Part shown: one piece after another, positions 15,267-25,212 of the stretch
Numbering within the stretch: the first letter of the stretch is position 1
How the letters are laid out: every line of letters starts with the position of its first letter
From: an uncultured Mucilaginibacter sp.
GTDB taxonomy: Bacteria; Bacteroidota; Bacteroidia; Sphingobacteriales; Sphingobacteriaceae
Direction: 5' to 3'
Length of the DNA stretch: 64,000 bases
NCBI RefSeq assembly: GCF_913773635.1
Contig: NZ_CAJYGQ010000003.1
Span: 310,001 to 374,000 of the forward strand
Program-made: the position numbers and the translations under genes
Notes under the pieces: generated by a model
The model's input: only the letters and a program-made list of their open reading frames with translations
Told to the model about the DNA's origin: nothing
Database searches by the model: none

Positions 15267-17360
15267 TTAATTGTTTTCAGATGTGCCGTCTATGCGGGCA
15301 GTCTCCGGATTGGTTACGCTTTCCGGAATGGCATTATTGTCAGTCTCAGGGTTTAGGGCTGCCTCTCCGTTTACAAATTTATCGTAAGTAGTACGGTTGT
15401 CAAACGGGCGTTCACCTAGCAATTCCACTAGGTCCTGCTGAAACAATACTTCTTTCTCTAGCAATTTGGCAGCAAGTAACTCTAAACCATCACGTTTTTC
15501 AGTAAGCAGGTTTTTGGTGCGTTGATAAACGTCGTCAACCATCTGGCGTACCTCAGCGTCAATCAATTCTGCAGTAGTATCAGAGTATGGTTTGTTAAAC
15601 TGGTATTCGCCTTGAGGATCGTAAAACGACAGGTTACCCACTTTTGAGTTCATTCCATATATTTTCACCATGGCGTAGGCAAGTTTAGTAATACGTTCCA
15701 AATCGCTCAGTGCACCGGTTGATATACGGCCAAAAACAATGTCCTCTGCCACGCGGCCACCCATTGATACCACCATCTCGTCCATTAACTGCTCCGTTGT
15801 ATGCAGGAACTGCTCCCTCGGTAAATACTGGGCATAACCTAAAGCGGCAACACCACGCGGAACAATAGAAACCTTAACCAATGGATCGGCATGTTCAAGG
15901 AACCAGCCTGCAATAGCATGTCCGGCTTCATGGTAAGCAACAATGCGTTTCTCTTCGGGCGATATGATTTTATTCTTTTTCTCTAAACCACCAATTACGC
16001 GGTCAATAGCATCCTGAAAATCCTGCATATCAACCGATGGCTTGTCACGGCGTGCAGCTATAAGGGCAGCTTCGTTACAAACGTTGGCAATTTCGGCACC
16101 GGCAAAACCTGGGGTCTGTGCTGATAGTTTTTTGGCATCAACACCTTCAGCAAGTTTTAAAGGGCCTAAGTGCACTTTAAATATTTGCTCACGGCCAATC
16201 AAGTCCGGTTTGTCAATTGATATCTGGCGGTCAAAACGTCCCGGGCGTAATAATGCAGAGTCTAATACATCAGGGCGGTTGGTTGCGGCAAGTATAATGA
16301 TACCTGAATCGGTACCAAAGCCGTCCATTTCTACCAATAATTGGTTCAATGTGTTTTCGCGCTCATCATTACCACCTACAATATTGTTTTTACCGCGGGC
16401 ACGGCCAATAGCATCAATCTCATCAATAAAAATGATACATGGTGCTTTGTCTTTTGCCTGCTTAAACAAATCGCGTACGCGTGATGCACCCACACCTACA
16501 AACATCTCCACAAAATCAGAACCTGAAAGTGAGAAGAAAGGCACCTGGGCTTCGCCCGCAACAGCTTTTGCCATTAGGGTTTTACCTGTACCCGGTGAAC
16601 CTACTAAAAGCGCACCTTTTGGTATTTTACCACCAAGATTGGTGTATTTTTTGGGGTTTTTAAGGAAGTCAACAATTTCCATTACTTCCTCTTTAGCTTC
16701 CTGTAAACCGGCAACATCATTAAACGTAACGTTTATTTGCGCCTCTTTATCAAACAAGGTAGCTTTTGATTTACCTATGTTGAATATCTGACCACCCGGG
16801 CCACCACCTGCACCACCACTCATGCGGCGCATAATGAATATCCATAAACCGGCCATTAAAAGCAGCATAATAATGCCTTGTACCAGCCAGTTTGACAGCC
16901 AGCTATCATGCGCAGGTTCAAATTGAATTGGCACCTTGGCGTTATCAGGCAAGTCTTTTTCAGCAGCTAAAATTGATTGCTTCATGCTATCAAATGAAGC
17001 ATCAGTAAAATAAAACTGCGGGTTGTTGGCATTCATGCTCAACGAGCGCTGGTTTTTTAGCTTAGCATATTCAGGTTTGTTAAGGCTGTCTTTTTTAATA
17101 TATACCTCGGCAATAGTACGTTCGCCATCTTTGTAAGCAACAACTTTTTCAACGTCACCATTGCGTAGCATGTTAACAAAGGCAGGATTGAAGTCAATTT
17201 TAGTGCCCGGGCTGCCACCTAATATGTAAGGAACCACCAATAACGCCAAAATAACAATGGCGTAAATCCACATGAAGTTAAAACGAGGTGGCTTTGGAGT
17301 AATTTTTCTATTCGGAACCCTTCTGAAACGGGGCTTATTATCTGATTTAGTGTCTTTCAT
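15267..17360 (-). CDS. ftsH: ATP-dependent zinc metalloprotease FtsH
   Basis: FtsH (697 aa) is an inner-membrane AAA+ protease that extracts and degrades membrane proteins and some regulators. Two membrane helices (about 30-47 and 157-177) flank a periplasmic domain. The AAA module has Walker A GSPGTGKT at 254-261, Walker B IIFIDEID near 309-316 and the second region of homology around 361-380. The zinc site HEAGH is at 477-481. The N-terminal basic stretch before the first helix is longer than in E. coli, and the acidic C-terminal tail is normal. It follows rsfS at 65 bases. Confidence 0.98.
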   Translation of the reverse strand: MKDTKSDNKPRFRRVPNRKITPKPPRFNFMWIYAIVILALLVVPYILGGSPGTKIDFNPAFVNMLRNGDVEKVVAYKDGERTIAEVYIKKDSLNKPEYAKLKNQRSLSMNANNPQFYFTDASFDSMKQSILAAEKDLPDNAKVPIQFEPAHDSWLSNWLVQGIIMLLLMAGLWIFIMRRMSGGAGGGPGGQIFNIGKSKATLFDKEAQINVTFNDVAGLQEAKEEVMEIVDFLKNPKKYTNLGGKIPKGALLVGSPGTGKTLMAKAVAGEAQVPFFSLSGSDFVEMFVGVGASRVRDLFKQAKDKAPCIIFIDEIDAIGRARGKNNIVGGNDERENTLNQLLVEMDGFGTDSGIIILAATNRPDVLDSALLRPGRFDRQISIDKPDLIGREQIFKVHLGPLKLAEGVDAKKLSAQTPGFAGAEIANVCNEAALIAARRDKPSVDMQDFQDAIDRVIGGLEKKNKIISPEEKRIVAYHEAGHAIAGWFLEHADPLVKVSIVPRGVAALGYAQYLPREQFLHTTEQLMDEMVVSMGGRVAEDIVFGRISTGALSDLERITKLAYAMVKIYGMNSKVGNLSFYDPQGEYQFNKPYSDTTAELIDAEVRQMVDDVYQRTKNLLTEKRDGLELLAAKLLEKEVLFQQDLVELLGERPFDNRTTYDKFVNGEAALNPETDNNAIPESVTNPETARIDGTSENN

Positions 17361-17425
17361 TTTATTTAATAGAGCTCAAACATAACCATCATTTAAATAG
17401 ATAGATGAATTTAAAAAGCAGATGG

Positions 17426-17800
17426 TTAGGCGCTTTTATAATACTTTATCTCGGCGTCTCCCCACAAGTCTTCTACGCCGTAAAACTCTCTCTTGTCTGT
17501 CTTAAAAACATGCACTACCACATCAATGTAGTCCAGTAAAATCCACTCGGCATGCTCCAGTCCTTCTTTGCGCCACGGCTCCTGTTGCGTTGCTTTATAA
17601 ATTTCGTCTTCTATACTGTTGGCAATGGCTTTTACCTGTGTAGTTGAATCGGCATGGCAGATTACAAAATAATCAGATACGGAGCTTTTGATGTTTCGCA
17701 AATCCAATCTCACTATGTCGTTACCTTTCTTTTCCTGTATGCCGTGTATGGCTAATTCAGATAGGTAGGCAGATTCACTTAACGCTTTGTTTTTTACCAT
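17426..17800 (-). CDS. rsfS: Ribosomal silencing factor RsfS
   Basis: A 124-residue member of the RsfS/Iojap family, which binds ribosomal protein uL14 and blocks subunit joining when nutrients are limited. The conserved motifs SDYFVICHADSTTQVKAIA, EGLEHAEWILLDY and DVVVHVF are all present. It is the first gene before ftsH on the minus strand and diverges from birA with only about 60 bases between the start codons. Confidence 0.95.
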   Translation of the reverse strand: MVKNKALSESAYLSELAIHGIQEKKGNDIVRLDLRNIKSSVSDYFVICHADSTTQVKAIANSIEDEIYKATQQEPWRKEGLEHAEWILLDYIDVVVHVFKTDKREFYGVEDLWGDAEIKYYKSA

Positions 17801-17859
17801 TAAAAACCTTTAATTTTGAACGATTTGAATGTAAGAAATATTATTTAGACTTATATACT

Positions 17860-18630
17860 TTGCAAAATAACAAATTTTCAGAAGTAATTGTTGCACAAAA
17901 TTTGGTTACCCTTAAAGAAGTTGACTCAACAAATACATTCTTAAAAAAACTATTGTCAAATACTGAGCCAGTAAACGAAGGTACAGTCATATTGGCAGAG
18001 AGCCAAACTGCAGGACGGGGTCAACAGCTAAACCGGTGGTATAGTTCGGCTAACGAAAGCTTAGCGTTCAGCCTGCTGTTACTGCCCTCATTTTTACCGC
18101 TTGAAAATCAATTTAACCTTATACGCATAGTAAGTTTGGGTGTTTATGATGCTTTGTCTCCATTGGTTGGTAAGGCCCTTAAAATTAAGTGGCCGAATGA
18201 TATTTACATTAATGATTTAAAGTTAGGCGGCATTTTAATTGAAAACCAGGTGCAAGGTGGCAAAATAAAAAGCTCGGTTGCCGGCATAGGGCTTAATATA
18301 AACCAACACGCTTTTCCTGATTGGGTACCTAATGCGGTATCGCTAAAGCAGATATTACATAAAGATTATGATTTAAAAGCGTTAATGTTTGACATTTGCA
18401 ACCATATTGGCCAGTGGTACATTAAACTAAAGGCCGGTGATGAAAGTCAGATAGAGGAAGCTTACCTTAATACTTTATATTGGTTAAACAAACCCGGAAG
18501 CTTTAAGGCTCAAGATGCTATATTTGGCGGCACAATTACCGGCGTAAGTAAAACAGGTTTACTGCAGGTTAACTGTAACGGCGTTACAGCTGAGTACAAT
18601 TTAAAAGAGATTGAATTTTTAAATAAATAA
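17860..18630 (+). CDS. birA: Biotin--[acetyl-CoA-carboxylase] ligase
   Basis: A 256-residue biotin protein ligase that activates biotin as biotinyl-AMP and transfers it to the carboxyl-carrier protein. The motifs VDSTNTFLK, ESQTAGRGQQLNRW (the biotinyl-AMP loop) and KIKWPNDIYI are present. It lacks the N-terminal DNA-binding domain of the E. coli enzyme, so it is a monofunctional group I ligase and not a repressor. The start is TTG at 17860; no ATG lies between it and the conserved VDSTN region, and this N-terminus fits the family length. Confidence 0.93.
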   Translation: MQNNKFSEVIVAQNLVTLKEVDSTNTFLKKLLSNTEPVNEGTVILAESQTAGRGQQLNRWYSSANESLAFSLLLLPSFLPLENQFNLIRIVSLGVYDALSPLVGKALKIKWPNDIYINDLKLGGILIENQVQGGKIKSSVAGIGLNINQHAFPDWVPNAVSLKQILHKDYDLKALMFDICNHIGQWYIKLKAGDESQIEEAYLNTLYWLNKPGSFKAQDAIFGGTITGVSKTGLLQVNCNGVTAEYNLKEIEFLNK

Positions 18631-18636
18631 ACCCTA

Positions 18637-19083
18637 ATGAAAAAGGTATTATTAATGATGGTTGCCCTGTTTTTGACAGTTGCAGCTTTTGCCCAAATTG
18701 ATGAACCGGTTAAATGGAGCTATGCCGCAAAGAAAATAAGCGCTACCGAAGCCATAGTGCTTGTTAAAGCTACCATTGAACCAGGATGGCACATTTATTC
18801 TCAGCATATTAAAGAGGGTGGGCCTATTGCTACAACCTTTACTTTTACACTAGGTAAAGATTATACTCTTGTAGGTAAAACTATTGAGCCTAAGGTAATC
18901 AGTAAATATGATGATCAGTTTAAAATGAATATTGGCTTTTTCGAAAACTCAGTTGTTTTTCAGCAAAAAGTTAAGCTTAAAGCAGGTGCGGCCACTGTTA
19001 AAGGCAAGGTTGAATTTATGAGCTGTAACGATCGTAAATGTTTACCTCCTGATGAAGTAGCGTTTAGTGTAACTGTAAAATAA
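18637..19083 (+). CDS. Periplasmic DsbD alpha-like domain protein
   Basis: A 148-residue exported protein (signal peptide ending AAFAQ near residue 20) consisting only of a DsbD N-terminal, alpha-type immunoglobulin-like domain. The two cysteines that would exchange electrons lie in the motif CNDRKCLPP near the C-terminus, as in this domain family. It is 13 bases upstream of the membrane DsbD-like gene, so the three-domain DsbD of proteobacteria is here split over two adjacent genes. Its partners downstream are probably periplasmic thioredoxin-like proteins such as the TlpA-like products of this window. Confidence 0.86.
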   Translation: MKKVLLMMVALFLTVAAFAQIDEPVKWSYAAKKISATEAIVLVKATIEPGWHIYSQHIKEGGPIATTFTFTLGKDYTLVGKTIEPKVISKYDDQFKMNIGFFENSVVFQQKVKLKAGAATVKGKVEFMSCNDRKCLPPDEVAFSVTVK

Positions 19084-19095
19084 GGCGCTGTAATA

Positions 19096-20814
19096 ATGAG
19101 TATAAAATATAGTCGCCTGTTTTTTGTTGTTATTATAGCCCTCATTGCAGGGCTAAGCTTTTTTATGCCTGCAGCCCACGCTAAAGCTGCTGCTTTTCAG
19201 AATGCTGATACCGTTTCAACAGAAGGTATTGAGTTTACTGATGTTGAGCCGGCTAAACCCCAGGTAAAGGCCGCCGATACCGCTGTAGTAAAACCATCGG
19301 CGCCCAAAGCTGCAAGCACAAACACAGCAGTTAAACCTGCCGAAAAGCCTAAAACACTTTGGCAAATATTCATTGAGGGCTTTTTAGGAGGCTTTGCAGC
19401 GCTTATTATGCCTTGTATATATCCACTGCTGCCATTAACGGTTAGCTTTTTCACAAAAAAGGCCGGCTCGCGTAGTAAGGGTATAATGCACTCACTTATT
19501 TACGGCATATCAATTATTGTAATTTATGTTGCGCTCGGCCTAATTATTACGATAATATTTGGCTCTGATGCTTTAAACGAATTAGCTACCAGTGGCATAT
19601 TTAACTTGTTTTTCTTTTTATTACTGGTGGTGTTTGGTATATCTTTTTTGGGAGCTTTTGAATTGCAGCTACCAAGCTCACTTGCAAATAAGCTTGATGC
19701 CAACTCAGATAAAGGCGGAATTGCAGGCATATTTTTCATGGCCGCTACACTTGCAGTAGTATCCTTTTCATGTACCGGACCTATTATTGGTTATTTACTG
19801 GTAGAAGCTACCTCAAAAGGAGAGAGGCTTGCCCCAATAATGGGTATGCTTGGTTTCTCATCGGCACTGGCAATTCCGTTTACCATATTTGCTTTATTCC
19901 CTTCTCTGTTAAAATCACTGCCAAAATCGGGCGGATGGCTAAACAGCGTTAAGGTTGTATTAGGCTTCCTGGAGCTGGCCTTTGCGCTTAAATTCCTATC
20001 AGGGGTTGATTTGGCTTACCACTGGAACTGGTTTGACCGTGAAGTGTTCCTGTCGTTATGGATTGCGTTGGGCTTATTGATGTTCCTGTATCTTATTGGC
20101 AAAATTAAGTTTTCGCATGATAGTGATTTGCCCTATTTATCTGTTCCGCGTACGTTTATTGCTATAGGCGTATTAGCATTCACCATTTACATGATACCTG
20201 GTTTATGGGGCGCTCCGTTAAAGGTAATCAGCGGATTTTTGCCGCCTCCGGCTACTCAGGATTTTGTGCTGAGTAACGGCGGAACAAGCGGTAATCAGGT
20301 TGCTCAGGCCCCCGCGGTATCTGTTAAGCAAAAAAAATATGAAGACTTATTTGCCCGTGGTAAACATGCCGGCTTAAACGAGTGGTATGACATGGAACAG
20401 GCTTTGCAGGTTTCGAAGGAGTTAAATAAGCCCATTTTAATCGATTTTACAGGGTGGTTTTGTGCTAACTGCCGTAAAATGGAGAACGAGGTTTGGAGCG
20501 ATCCGCAGGTACACAAGCGTTTAGCCGAAGATTACATATTGCTTGAGCTTTATGTAGACGAAAAAGCTGAACTGCCTAAAAATGAGCAGCATGTGTCTGA
20601 TTTTAGCGGAAAGACTATCAAAACAATAGGAAATAAGTGGAGCGATTATGAAGCTTCGAAATTTAATGTAAATTCGCAGCCGTATTACGTAATCGTTAAT
20701 GCAAAAGGCGATGTACTTGTGCCACCACAAGGCGCTAATTATAACGTTAATAATTATATTGAATTTTTAGACAGCGGCAAAGCCGCCTATGAGAAAAACA
20801 ATGGCAGAGATTAA
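19096..20814 (+). CDS. dsbD: Thiol:disulfide interchange protein DsbD-like (CcdA core plus thioredoxin)
   Basis: A 572-residue inner-membrane protein that carries electrons from cytoplasmic thioredoxin to the periplasm. A signal-like first helix and an Ala/Pro/Lys-rich linker lead to an eight-helix CcdA core with the redox cysteines Cys107 (MPCIYP) and Cys226 (SCTGP). The periplasmic C-terminal domain has a thioredoxin site Cys456-Ala-Asn-Cys459 (GWFCANCRKME). The missing alpha domain is encoded by the gene before it. The 3' end overlaps the pfkA start. Confidence 0.93.
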   Translation: MSIKYSRLFFVVIIALIAGLSFFMPAAHAKAAAFQNADTVSTEGIEFTDVEPAKPQVKAADTAVVKPSAPKAASTNTAVKPAEKPKTLWQIFIEGFLGGFAALIMPCIYPLLPLTVSFFTKKAGSRSKGIMHSLIYGISIIVIYVALGLIITIIFGSDALNELATSGIFNLFFFLLLVVFGISFLGAFELQLPSSLANKLDANSDKGGIAGIFFMAATLAVVSFSCTGPIIGYLLVEATSKGERLAPIMGMLGFSSALAIPFTIFALFPSLLKSLPKSGGWLNSVKVVLGFLELAFALKFLSGVDLAYHWNWFDREVFLSLWIALGLLMFLYLIGKIKFSHDSDLPYLSVPRTFIAIGVLAFTIYMIPGLWGAPLKVISGFLPPPATQDFVLSNGGTSGNQVAQAPAVSVKQKKYEDLFARGKHAGLNEWYDMEQALQVSKELNKPILIDFTGWFCANCRKMENEVWSDPQVHKRLAEDYILLELYVDEKAELPKNEQHVSDFSGKTIKTIGNKWSDYEASKFNVNSQPYYVIVNAKGDVLVPPQGANYNVNNYIEFLDSGKAAYEKNNGRD

Positions 20815-21778
20815 AAATATTGGTGTTTACACTTCGGGCGGAGATTCGCCCGGTATGAATTCGGCTATACGCGCCGTGGTACGAACGGCATTATATTATA
20901 ACCTTGAAGTAACCGGCATACGCCGTGGTTATGAAGGCATGATTACCGGCGATTTGTTTCCGATGGACAGGAAGTCGGTTGCCAACATTGTTCAACGCGG
21001 CGGTACCATTTTAAAAACTGCACGTAGTGAGGAATTCCGTACGCCTGAAGGTCGTCAGAAAGCTTATAAGCAACTTAAGCGTTACGGGGTAGATGCCCTG
21101 GTAGGTATCGGCGGTGATGGTACGTTTACCGGAGCTAAAGTATTCAGTAATGAGTTTGGTATTCCTATTGTTGGTTTACCGGGCACCATTGATAACGACT
21201 TACAAGGAACCGATTTTACTATTGGTTATGATACCGCTTTAAATACCGTGGTAGAGGCTGTAGATAAAATTCGTGATACGGCCGAATCACATGACCGTTT
21301 ATTTATTGTTGAGGTAATGGGTCGTGATTCGGGCTTAATTGCTCTGCGTACCGGTATTGCATCAGGAGCAGAGGCTATCCTTATTCCTGAAACCAAAACT
21401 AACATTGAGGCGCTTTATCAGCGTTTAGAGCAAGGCCGTCGTGATAAATCTTCGAAAATATTAATCGTTGCCGAAGGTGATGAGGCCGGCGGTGCGTTTG
21501 AAATTGGCCGTTTAATTAAAGAAAAGTACCCTAACTATGATACCCGCGTATCAGTACTGGGCCACATGCAGCGCGGCGGTCATCCAACCTGTATGGACAG
21601 GGTTCTGGCCAGCCGTGTAGGTGTTGCAGCAGTAGAGGCTTTAATGGCAGGTCATAGCCACGAAATGATTGGTGTTATCAACGGTCAAATAGCCTATACA
21701 CCATTTGAGAATGCAATTAAGCATAATGCCGATATTGACAGTAACTTGTTGAGAATTGTAGATATTTTATCACTGTAA
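20801..21778 (+). CDS. pfkA: ATP-dependent 6-phosphofructokinase
   Basis: PfkA (325 aa from this start) phosphorylates fructose 6-phosphate in glycolysis. The GGDGT motif at 104-108 has glycine where PPi-dependent enzymes have aspartate, so ATP is the expected donor. GTIDNDLQGTD, the MGRDSG active-site loop and the AEGD motif are present. The frame stays open to an ATG at 20789, but MAEIKNIGVYTSGGD from 20801 matches the family start. It overlaps dsbD by 14 bases, an unusual pairing of glycolysis with thiol export that may simply reflect compact packing. Confidence 0.96.
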   Translation: MAEIKNIGVYTSGGDSPGMNSAIRAVVRTALYYNLEVTGIRRGYEGMITGDLFPMDRKSVANIVQRGGTILKTARSEEFRTPEGRQKAYKQLKRYGVDALVGIGGDGTFTGAKVFSNEFGIPIVGLPGTIDNDLQGTDFTIGYDTALNTVVEAVDKIRDTAESHDRLFIVEVMGRDSGLIALRTGIASGAEAILIPETKTNIEALYQRLEQGRRDKSSKILIVAEGDEAGGAFEIGRLIKEKYPNYDTRVSVLGHMQRGGHPTCMDRVLASRVGVAAVEALMAGHSHEMIGVINGQIAYTPFENAIKHNADIDSNLLRIVDILSL

Positions 21779-21795
21779 ATATTCTTACATCAAAA

Positions 21796-21831
21796 TAAAA
21801 AGACCGTTGGCTGAGCTTACGGTCTTTTTTG
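21796..21831 (+). terminator. Terminator after pfkA
   Basis: AAAAAGACCGT (21797-21807) pairs with ACGGTCTTTTTT (21819-21830) and ends in a T run. Confidence 0.85.
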
Positions 21832-21873
21832 TTTTGAAGATGATAGTATAATACTATCTATATTATTGCACTC

Positions 21874-21904
21874 TTGTACTTTAAATATTTAATTTCTATC
21901 TTTG
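21874..21904 (+). promoter_or_regulatory. Bacteroidota-type promoter for rpsP
   Basis: TTG at 21874-21876 and TATCTTTG at 21897-21904, 20 bases apart, match the -33/-7 consensus. The rpsP start codon follows 57 bases later, leaving room for a leader that contains a short GC-rich stretch near 21906-21930. Confidence 0.75.
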
Positions 21905-21961
21905 CGTCCCCGCAGAAATAGCTCCGGGGGAATGTTGAATACATAATCAAAGAAAAAAAGA

Positions 21962-22501
21962 ATGGCAACTAAAATCAGATTGCAAAGACACGGTAAAAAA
22001 GGAAAACCTTTTTACTACATCGTAGTGGCAGATGCACGTGCTCCACGTGACGGTCGTTTTATTGAGCGTATAGGTTCATACAACCCTAACACTAATCCGG
22101 CTACTATCGACATCAACTTCGATAAAACTTTTGAATGGGTAAGCAATGGTGCACAACCAACCGATACTTGTCGTGCTATCCTTTCTTATAAAGGTATAAT
22201 GTACAAAAAACACTTACAAGGTGGTGTTAAAAAAGGTGCATTAACTCAAGAGCAGGCTGATGCTAAATTTGCTGAGTGGACTGAAAATAAATCAGGTCAA
22301 ATCACTGGTAAAAAAGATAGCTTAAGTACAGCTAAAGCTGATGCGCGTAAAGCTGCGTTAGCTGCTGAAGCTAAAAAGAATGAAGACAGAGCTGCAGCTA
22401 TCGCTGCTAAAAATGCTCCTGTAGCTGAAGAAGTAGAAGAGGCTCCGGCAACTGAAGAAGGTGCTGCAGAAGAATCAACTGAAGAAACTGCTGCTGAGTA
22501 A
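21962..22501 (+). CDS. rpsP: 30S ribosomal protein S16 with long acidic tail
   Basis: The first 85 or so residues are standard bS16 ([40 protein letters not shown]). The protein is 179 residues, about twice the E. coli length; the extra C-terminal part is rich in Ala, Lys and then Glu ([16 protein letters not shown]), so probably disordered. Such tails on S16 are common in Bacteroidota. It heads the rpsP-rimM-trmD-rplS block found across bacteria, with its own promoter and a hairpin before rimM. Confidence 0.97.
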   Translation: MATKIRLQRHGKKGKPFYYIVVADARAPRDGRFIERIGSYNPNTNPATIDINFDKTFEWVSNGAQPTDTCRAILSYKGIMYKKHLQGGVKKGALTQEQADAKFAEWTENKSGQITGKKDSLSTAKADARKAALAAEAKKNEDRAAAIAAKNAPVAEEVEEAPATEEGAAEESTEETAAE

Positions 22502-22522
22502 TTTTAAAGTTCATCAATTTAC

Positions 22523-22564
22523 GCAATAGCGAAACAACCCTGTTGTTTCGCTATTGCTGTTTTA
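22523..22564 (+). terminator. Hairpin between rpsP and rimM
   Basis: GCAATAGCGAAACAA (22523-22537) pairs with TTGTTTCGCTATTGC (22543-22557), followed by TGTTTT. It is a good terminator shape inside a classical operon, so it may attenuate transcription and make S16 more abundant than RimM and TrmD. Confidence 0.8.
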
Positions 22565-22587
22565 AAAGGTTAAGTGTTTAAAGGCTT

Positions 22588-23115
22588 ATGAAAACAGAAG
22601 ACTATTTCAGAATAGGTACCGTAACCAAAACCCGCGGACTTAAGGGCGAACTGCAGGTATATGTTGATTTTGACGGGGTGCAGGATATTGACTTTAAAGC
22701 CATATTTTTTGACGTGGCAGGTAAACTGGTGCCCTACTTTGTAAGCCAGATCAAGTATCCGCAGGCTAACACGGCTTACCTTTTTTTGGAAGACGTTGAC
22801 CACATTGATAAGGCATCTCCGTTGGTTAAAAAAGATTTGTACCTGCCCAATGAACTTAAGCCCGAAAAAGATCCTAATGATTTTACACTGATGGATTTGG
22901 AAGGCTTTATAGCCATTGACGAAACCCAGGGCGAACTTGGCGAAATAACGGATGTTACCGAATATCCTCAACAAGTTATTGCTACTGTGCATTATCAAAA
23001 CCGCGAAGTGTTATTCCCGCTTAACACGGAGTTTATTAAAGGTATTGATATAGAGGGAGGGGAAGTTTACCTTGACTTGCCTGAGGGCTTGTTAGATGTT
23101 TATTTAAATGGGTAA
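22588..23115 (+). CDS. rimM: Ribosome maturation factor RimM
   Basis: A 175-residue protein needed for 16S processing and assembly of the 30S head, where it binds S19. The N-terminal RimM barrel begins FRIGTVTKTRGLKGELQVY and the C-terminal PRC-barrel ends FPLNTEFIKGIDIEGGEVYLDLPEGLLD, both diagnostic. Position between rpsP and trmD agrees. It is preceded by a terminator-like hairpin. Confidence 0.96.
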   Translation: MKTEDYFRIGTVTKTRGLKGELQVYVDFDGVQDIDFKAIFFDVAGKLVPYFVSQIKYPQANTAYLFLEDVDHIDKASPLVKKDLYLPNELKPEKDPNDFTLMDLEGFIAIDETQGELGEITDVTEYPQQVIATVHYQNREVLFPLNTEFIKGIDIEGGEVYLDLPEGLLDVYLNG

Positions 23116-23169
23116 GCAGCGTTGTCTTAGTCAGTCTTTCGTGCATTCTTTATTATAAAATACATTATC

Positions 23170-23847
23170 ATGCGTTTTGACATTCTTACCGTATTGCCCG
23201 GCTTGCTTGAAAGTCCCTTTGCTCACTCTATATTACAGCGTGCGCAAAAAAAGGGCATTGCCGAAATACATGTACATAATCTGCGCGATTATTCATCGCT
23301 TAAGCATAAAAATGTTGATGACTATCCTTACGGTGGTGGCAGCGGCATGGTAATGATGATAGAACCTTTTGCTGCTTGTATTGAAAAGCTGAAAAGTGAG
23401 CGCAATTATGATGAGGTGATTTTTATGACACCTGATGGTGTTACCCTTAACCAGGGTATTGCTAATGAGCTTTCCATTAAAGGCAACATAATTATACTTT
23501 GCGGGCATTACAAAGGTATTGATCAGCGCGTGCGGGATTTATTTGTAACGCGTGAGCTGTCTATAGGTGATTACGTACTATCAGGCGGAGAATTGCCAGC
23601 TGCGGTTTTGGTTGATGCTATAGTGAGGCTGATACCCGGCGTATTATCTGACGAAACTTCTGCCTTATCAGATTCTTTTCAGGGTGAATTGTTAGATGCG
23701 CCGGTATATACCCGGCCTGCCGATTGGAATGGGCATCGTGTGCCCGATGTTTTGTTGAGTGGTAACACTCCTGAAATTGAAAAGTGGCGCTTTGAGCAAT
23801 CATTGGAACGCACACGCCAGCGCCGTCCCGATTTATTGGGAGAATAG
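23170..23847 (+). CDS. trmD: tRNA (guanine-N1)-methyltransferase
   Basis: TrmD (225 aa) methylates G37 of tRNAs with SAM and prevents frameshifting. It has the SPOUT-class knot: [11 protein letters not shown] binding-site loop, [11 protein letters not shown] and the [14 protein letters not shown] region. The length is normal. It is 54 bases after rimM and about 200 before rplS, so rplS may have an additional promoter. Confidence 0.97.
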   Translation: MRFDILTVLPGLLESPFAHSILQRAQKKGIAEIHVHNLRDYSSLKHKNVDDYPYGGGSGMVMMIEPFAACIEKLKSERNYDEVIFMTPDGVTLNQGIANELSIKGNIIILCGHYKGIDQRVRDLFVTRELSIGDYVLSGGELPAAVLVDAIVRLIPGVLSDETSALSDSFQGELLDAPVYTRPADWNGHRVPDVLLSGNTPEIEKWRFEQSLERTRQRRPDLLGE

Positions 23848-24049
23848 CATTTTCGAGGCGTAAATGCAGAGGTTTGACAGCGCGTTTATTTGATGTATGT
23901 TAAGTGGTTTTACTATTTGCACATCAGTGCTTTAGAATTATATACATCAAATAAATTATTTTCAAAATCGTCTTTTAAAATCAAAAAAATATACCTATTA
24001 TTGCAATCCGATTTTTACGGGTTAAAAATCGCATTAAGAGCTTAAAATC

Positions 24050-24397
24050 ATGGATTTAATTAAATTTGTTGAAGAGCAGTCAGTTGAAAAAAAGCAAGTT
24101 CCTGCATTCAAATCAGGCGACACTGTAACTGTACACTATAAAATCAGAGAGGGTAACAAAGAGCGTGTGCAGCTATACCAAGGTGTAGTTATTCAACGTA
24201 ACAGCGCAGGCAGCACCGAAACCTTTACCGTACGTAAAGTATCAAACGGTATTGGTGTTGAGCGTATTTTCCCAATCAACTCGCCAAACATCGATAAAAT
24301 TGAAGTTAACAGCTTTGGTAAAGTTCGTCGCGCTAAATTATTTTACTTGCGCGCTCTTACCGGTAAAGCTGCACGTATCAAATCAAAACGCGTTTAA
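24050..24397 (+). CDS. rplS: 50S ribosomal protein L19
   Basis: A 115-residue bL19, located at the 30S-50S interface. It has the family motifs [39 protein letters not shown]-like [13 protein letters not shown] and the basic end RRAKLFYLR. The 200-base gap before it contains TATTATTG-like sequence near 24000 but no clean promoter pair. It ends at a strong terminator. Confidence 0.97.
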   Translation: MDLIKFVEEQSVEKKQVPAFKSGDTVTVHYKIREGNKERVQLYQGVVIQRNSAGSTETFTVRKVSNGIGVERIFPINSPNIDKIEVNSFGKVRRAKLFYLRALTGKAARIKSKRV

Positions 24398-24438
24398 TTA
24401 CCGTTTTAGATTAGTAGCGTAGCTGATAATAAAATATT

Positions 24439-24475
24439 AAAGGCCGTTTTGGAGTTTATCCGAAACGGCCTTTCT
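24439..24475 (+). terminator. Terminator after rplS
   Basis: AAAGGCCGTTT (24439-24449) pairs with AAACGGCCTTT (24463-24473). It closes the ribosomal block and may also serve the convergent regulator gene. Confidence 0.85.
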
Positions 24476-24528
24476 ATGTTTAAATTAATTCAAATACGCT
24501 TTGCAGCGGCCAGCATAAAAGGGTGTGT

Positions 24529-25212
24529 TTAGTTGAGTTTGTCCAACGTTGGTAAGGGATAATTTCCAACCGGCACCTTGTGCGTTCCAATATGTAACTG
24601 ATGCCGTTCCATTCTGTCTATCCTGTTTGTATTAACAATGTAAGACCGGTGTACTCTTGCAAACATGCCTGCAGGCAAAAGCTCAGTTGCCTCAGTGATA
24701 GTTAAGCGGCTTGTTATGCGTTTATCGTCGTTTAAAATAAAGGTTGCGTAGTTTCCGGCGGCTTCTAAAAAAAGTATATCGTCAAAATTTATACGTACCG
24801 TTTCATAACCTGATTTTACAAAAATGCTACTTGCAGGTATTTTTTCGGCTTTACGTGATTGAAGTAAATCATTAGCCTTATGGCAGGCCTTTAAAAAGCG
24901 TGTGAGCGCAAACGGTTTAAGCAGGTAATCAACTGCATTAAGCTCATAGCTTTGCACGGCATGCTCGGCATAGGCAGTGGTAAAAATAACCAGCGGCCTA
25001 ACCTGTAAACTTTCCATTAGTTCGATGCCCGATATATCGGGCATCTTAATGTCTAAAAAAAGCAAGTCAACAGGGTTTTGCGCCAGGTATGCAATAGCCT
25101 CAAAGGCATTGGTAAAACATGCCCCCAATTCCATAAACGGCACCTTTGCCGCGTGCAACCGTATAACCTCCAGTGCAAAGGGTTCATCATCAATGGCTAT
25201 GGCGTTTATCAT
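24529..25212 (-). CDS. LytTR-family response regulator
   Basis: A 227-residue response regulator. The receiver domain spans about 1-118, with the acidic pocket at Asp8/Asp9 and the phospho-acceptor Asp54 (FLDIKMPD). The LytTR DNA-binding domain (about 130-225) contains the family's FLEAAGNYATF and FARVHRSYIVN motifs. It follows the thioredoxin gene directly, which follows the kinase gene, so the three are one operon on the minus strand. The cognate kinase is certainly the PF06580 protein two genes upstream. Confidence 0.94.
   Translation of the reverse strand: MINAIAIDDEPFALEVIRLHAAKVPFMELGACFTNAFEAIAYLAQNPVDLLFLDIKMPDISGIELMESLQVRPLVIFTTAYAEHAVQSYELNAVDYLLKPFALTRFLKACHKANDLLQSRKAEKIPASSIFVKSGYETVRINFDDILFLEAAGNYATFILNDDKRITSRLTITEATELLPAGMFARVHRSYIVNTNRIDRMERHQLHIGTHKVPVGNYPLPTLDKLN

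Noticed and set aside
16042..16791. A 249-codon open frame on the plus strand inside ftsH
   Set aside because: It is antisense to the well-conserved AAA and protease domains of ftsH, its residues are of low complexity (Ser/Pro/Arg-rich) and it has no promoter; it is a shadow of the ftsH codon pattern.
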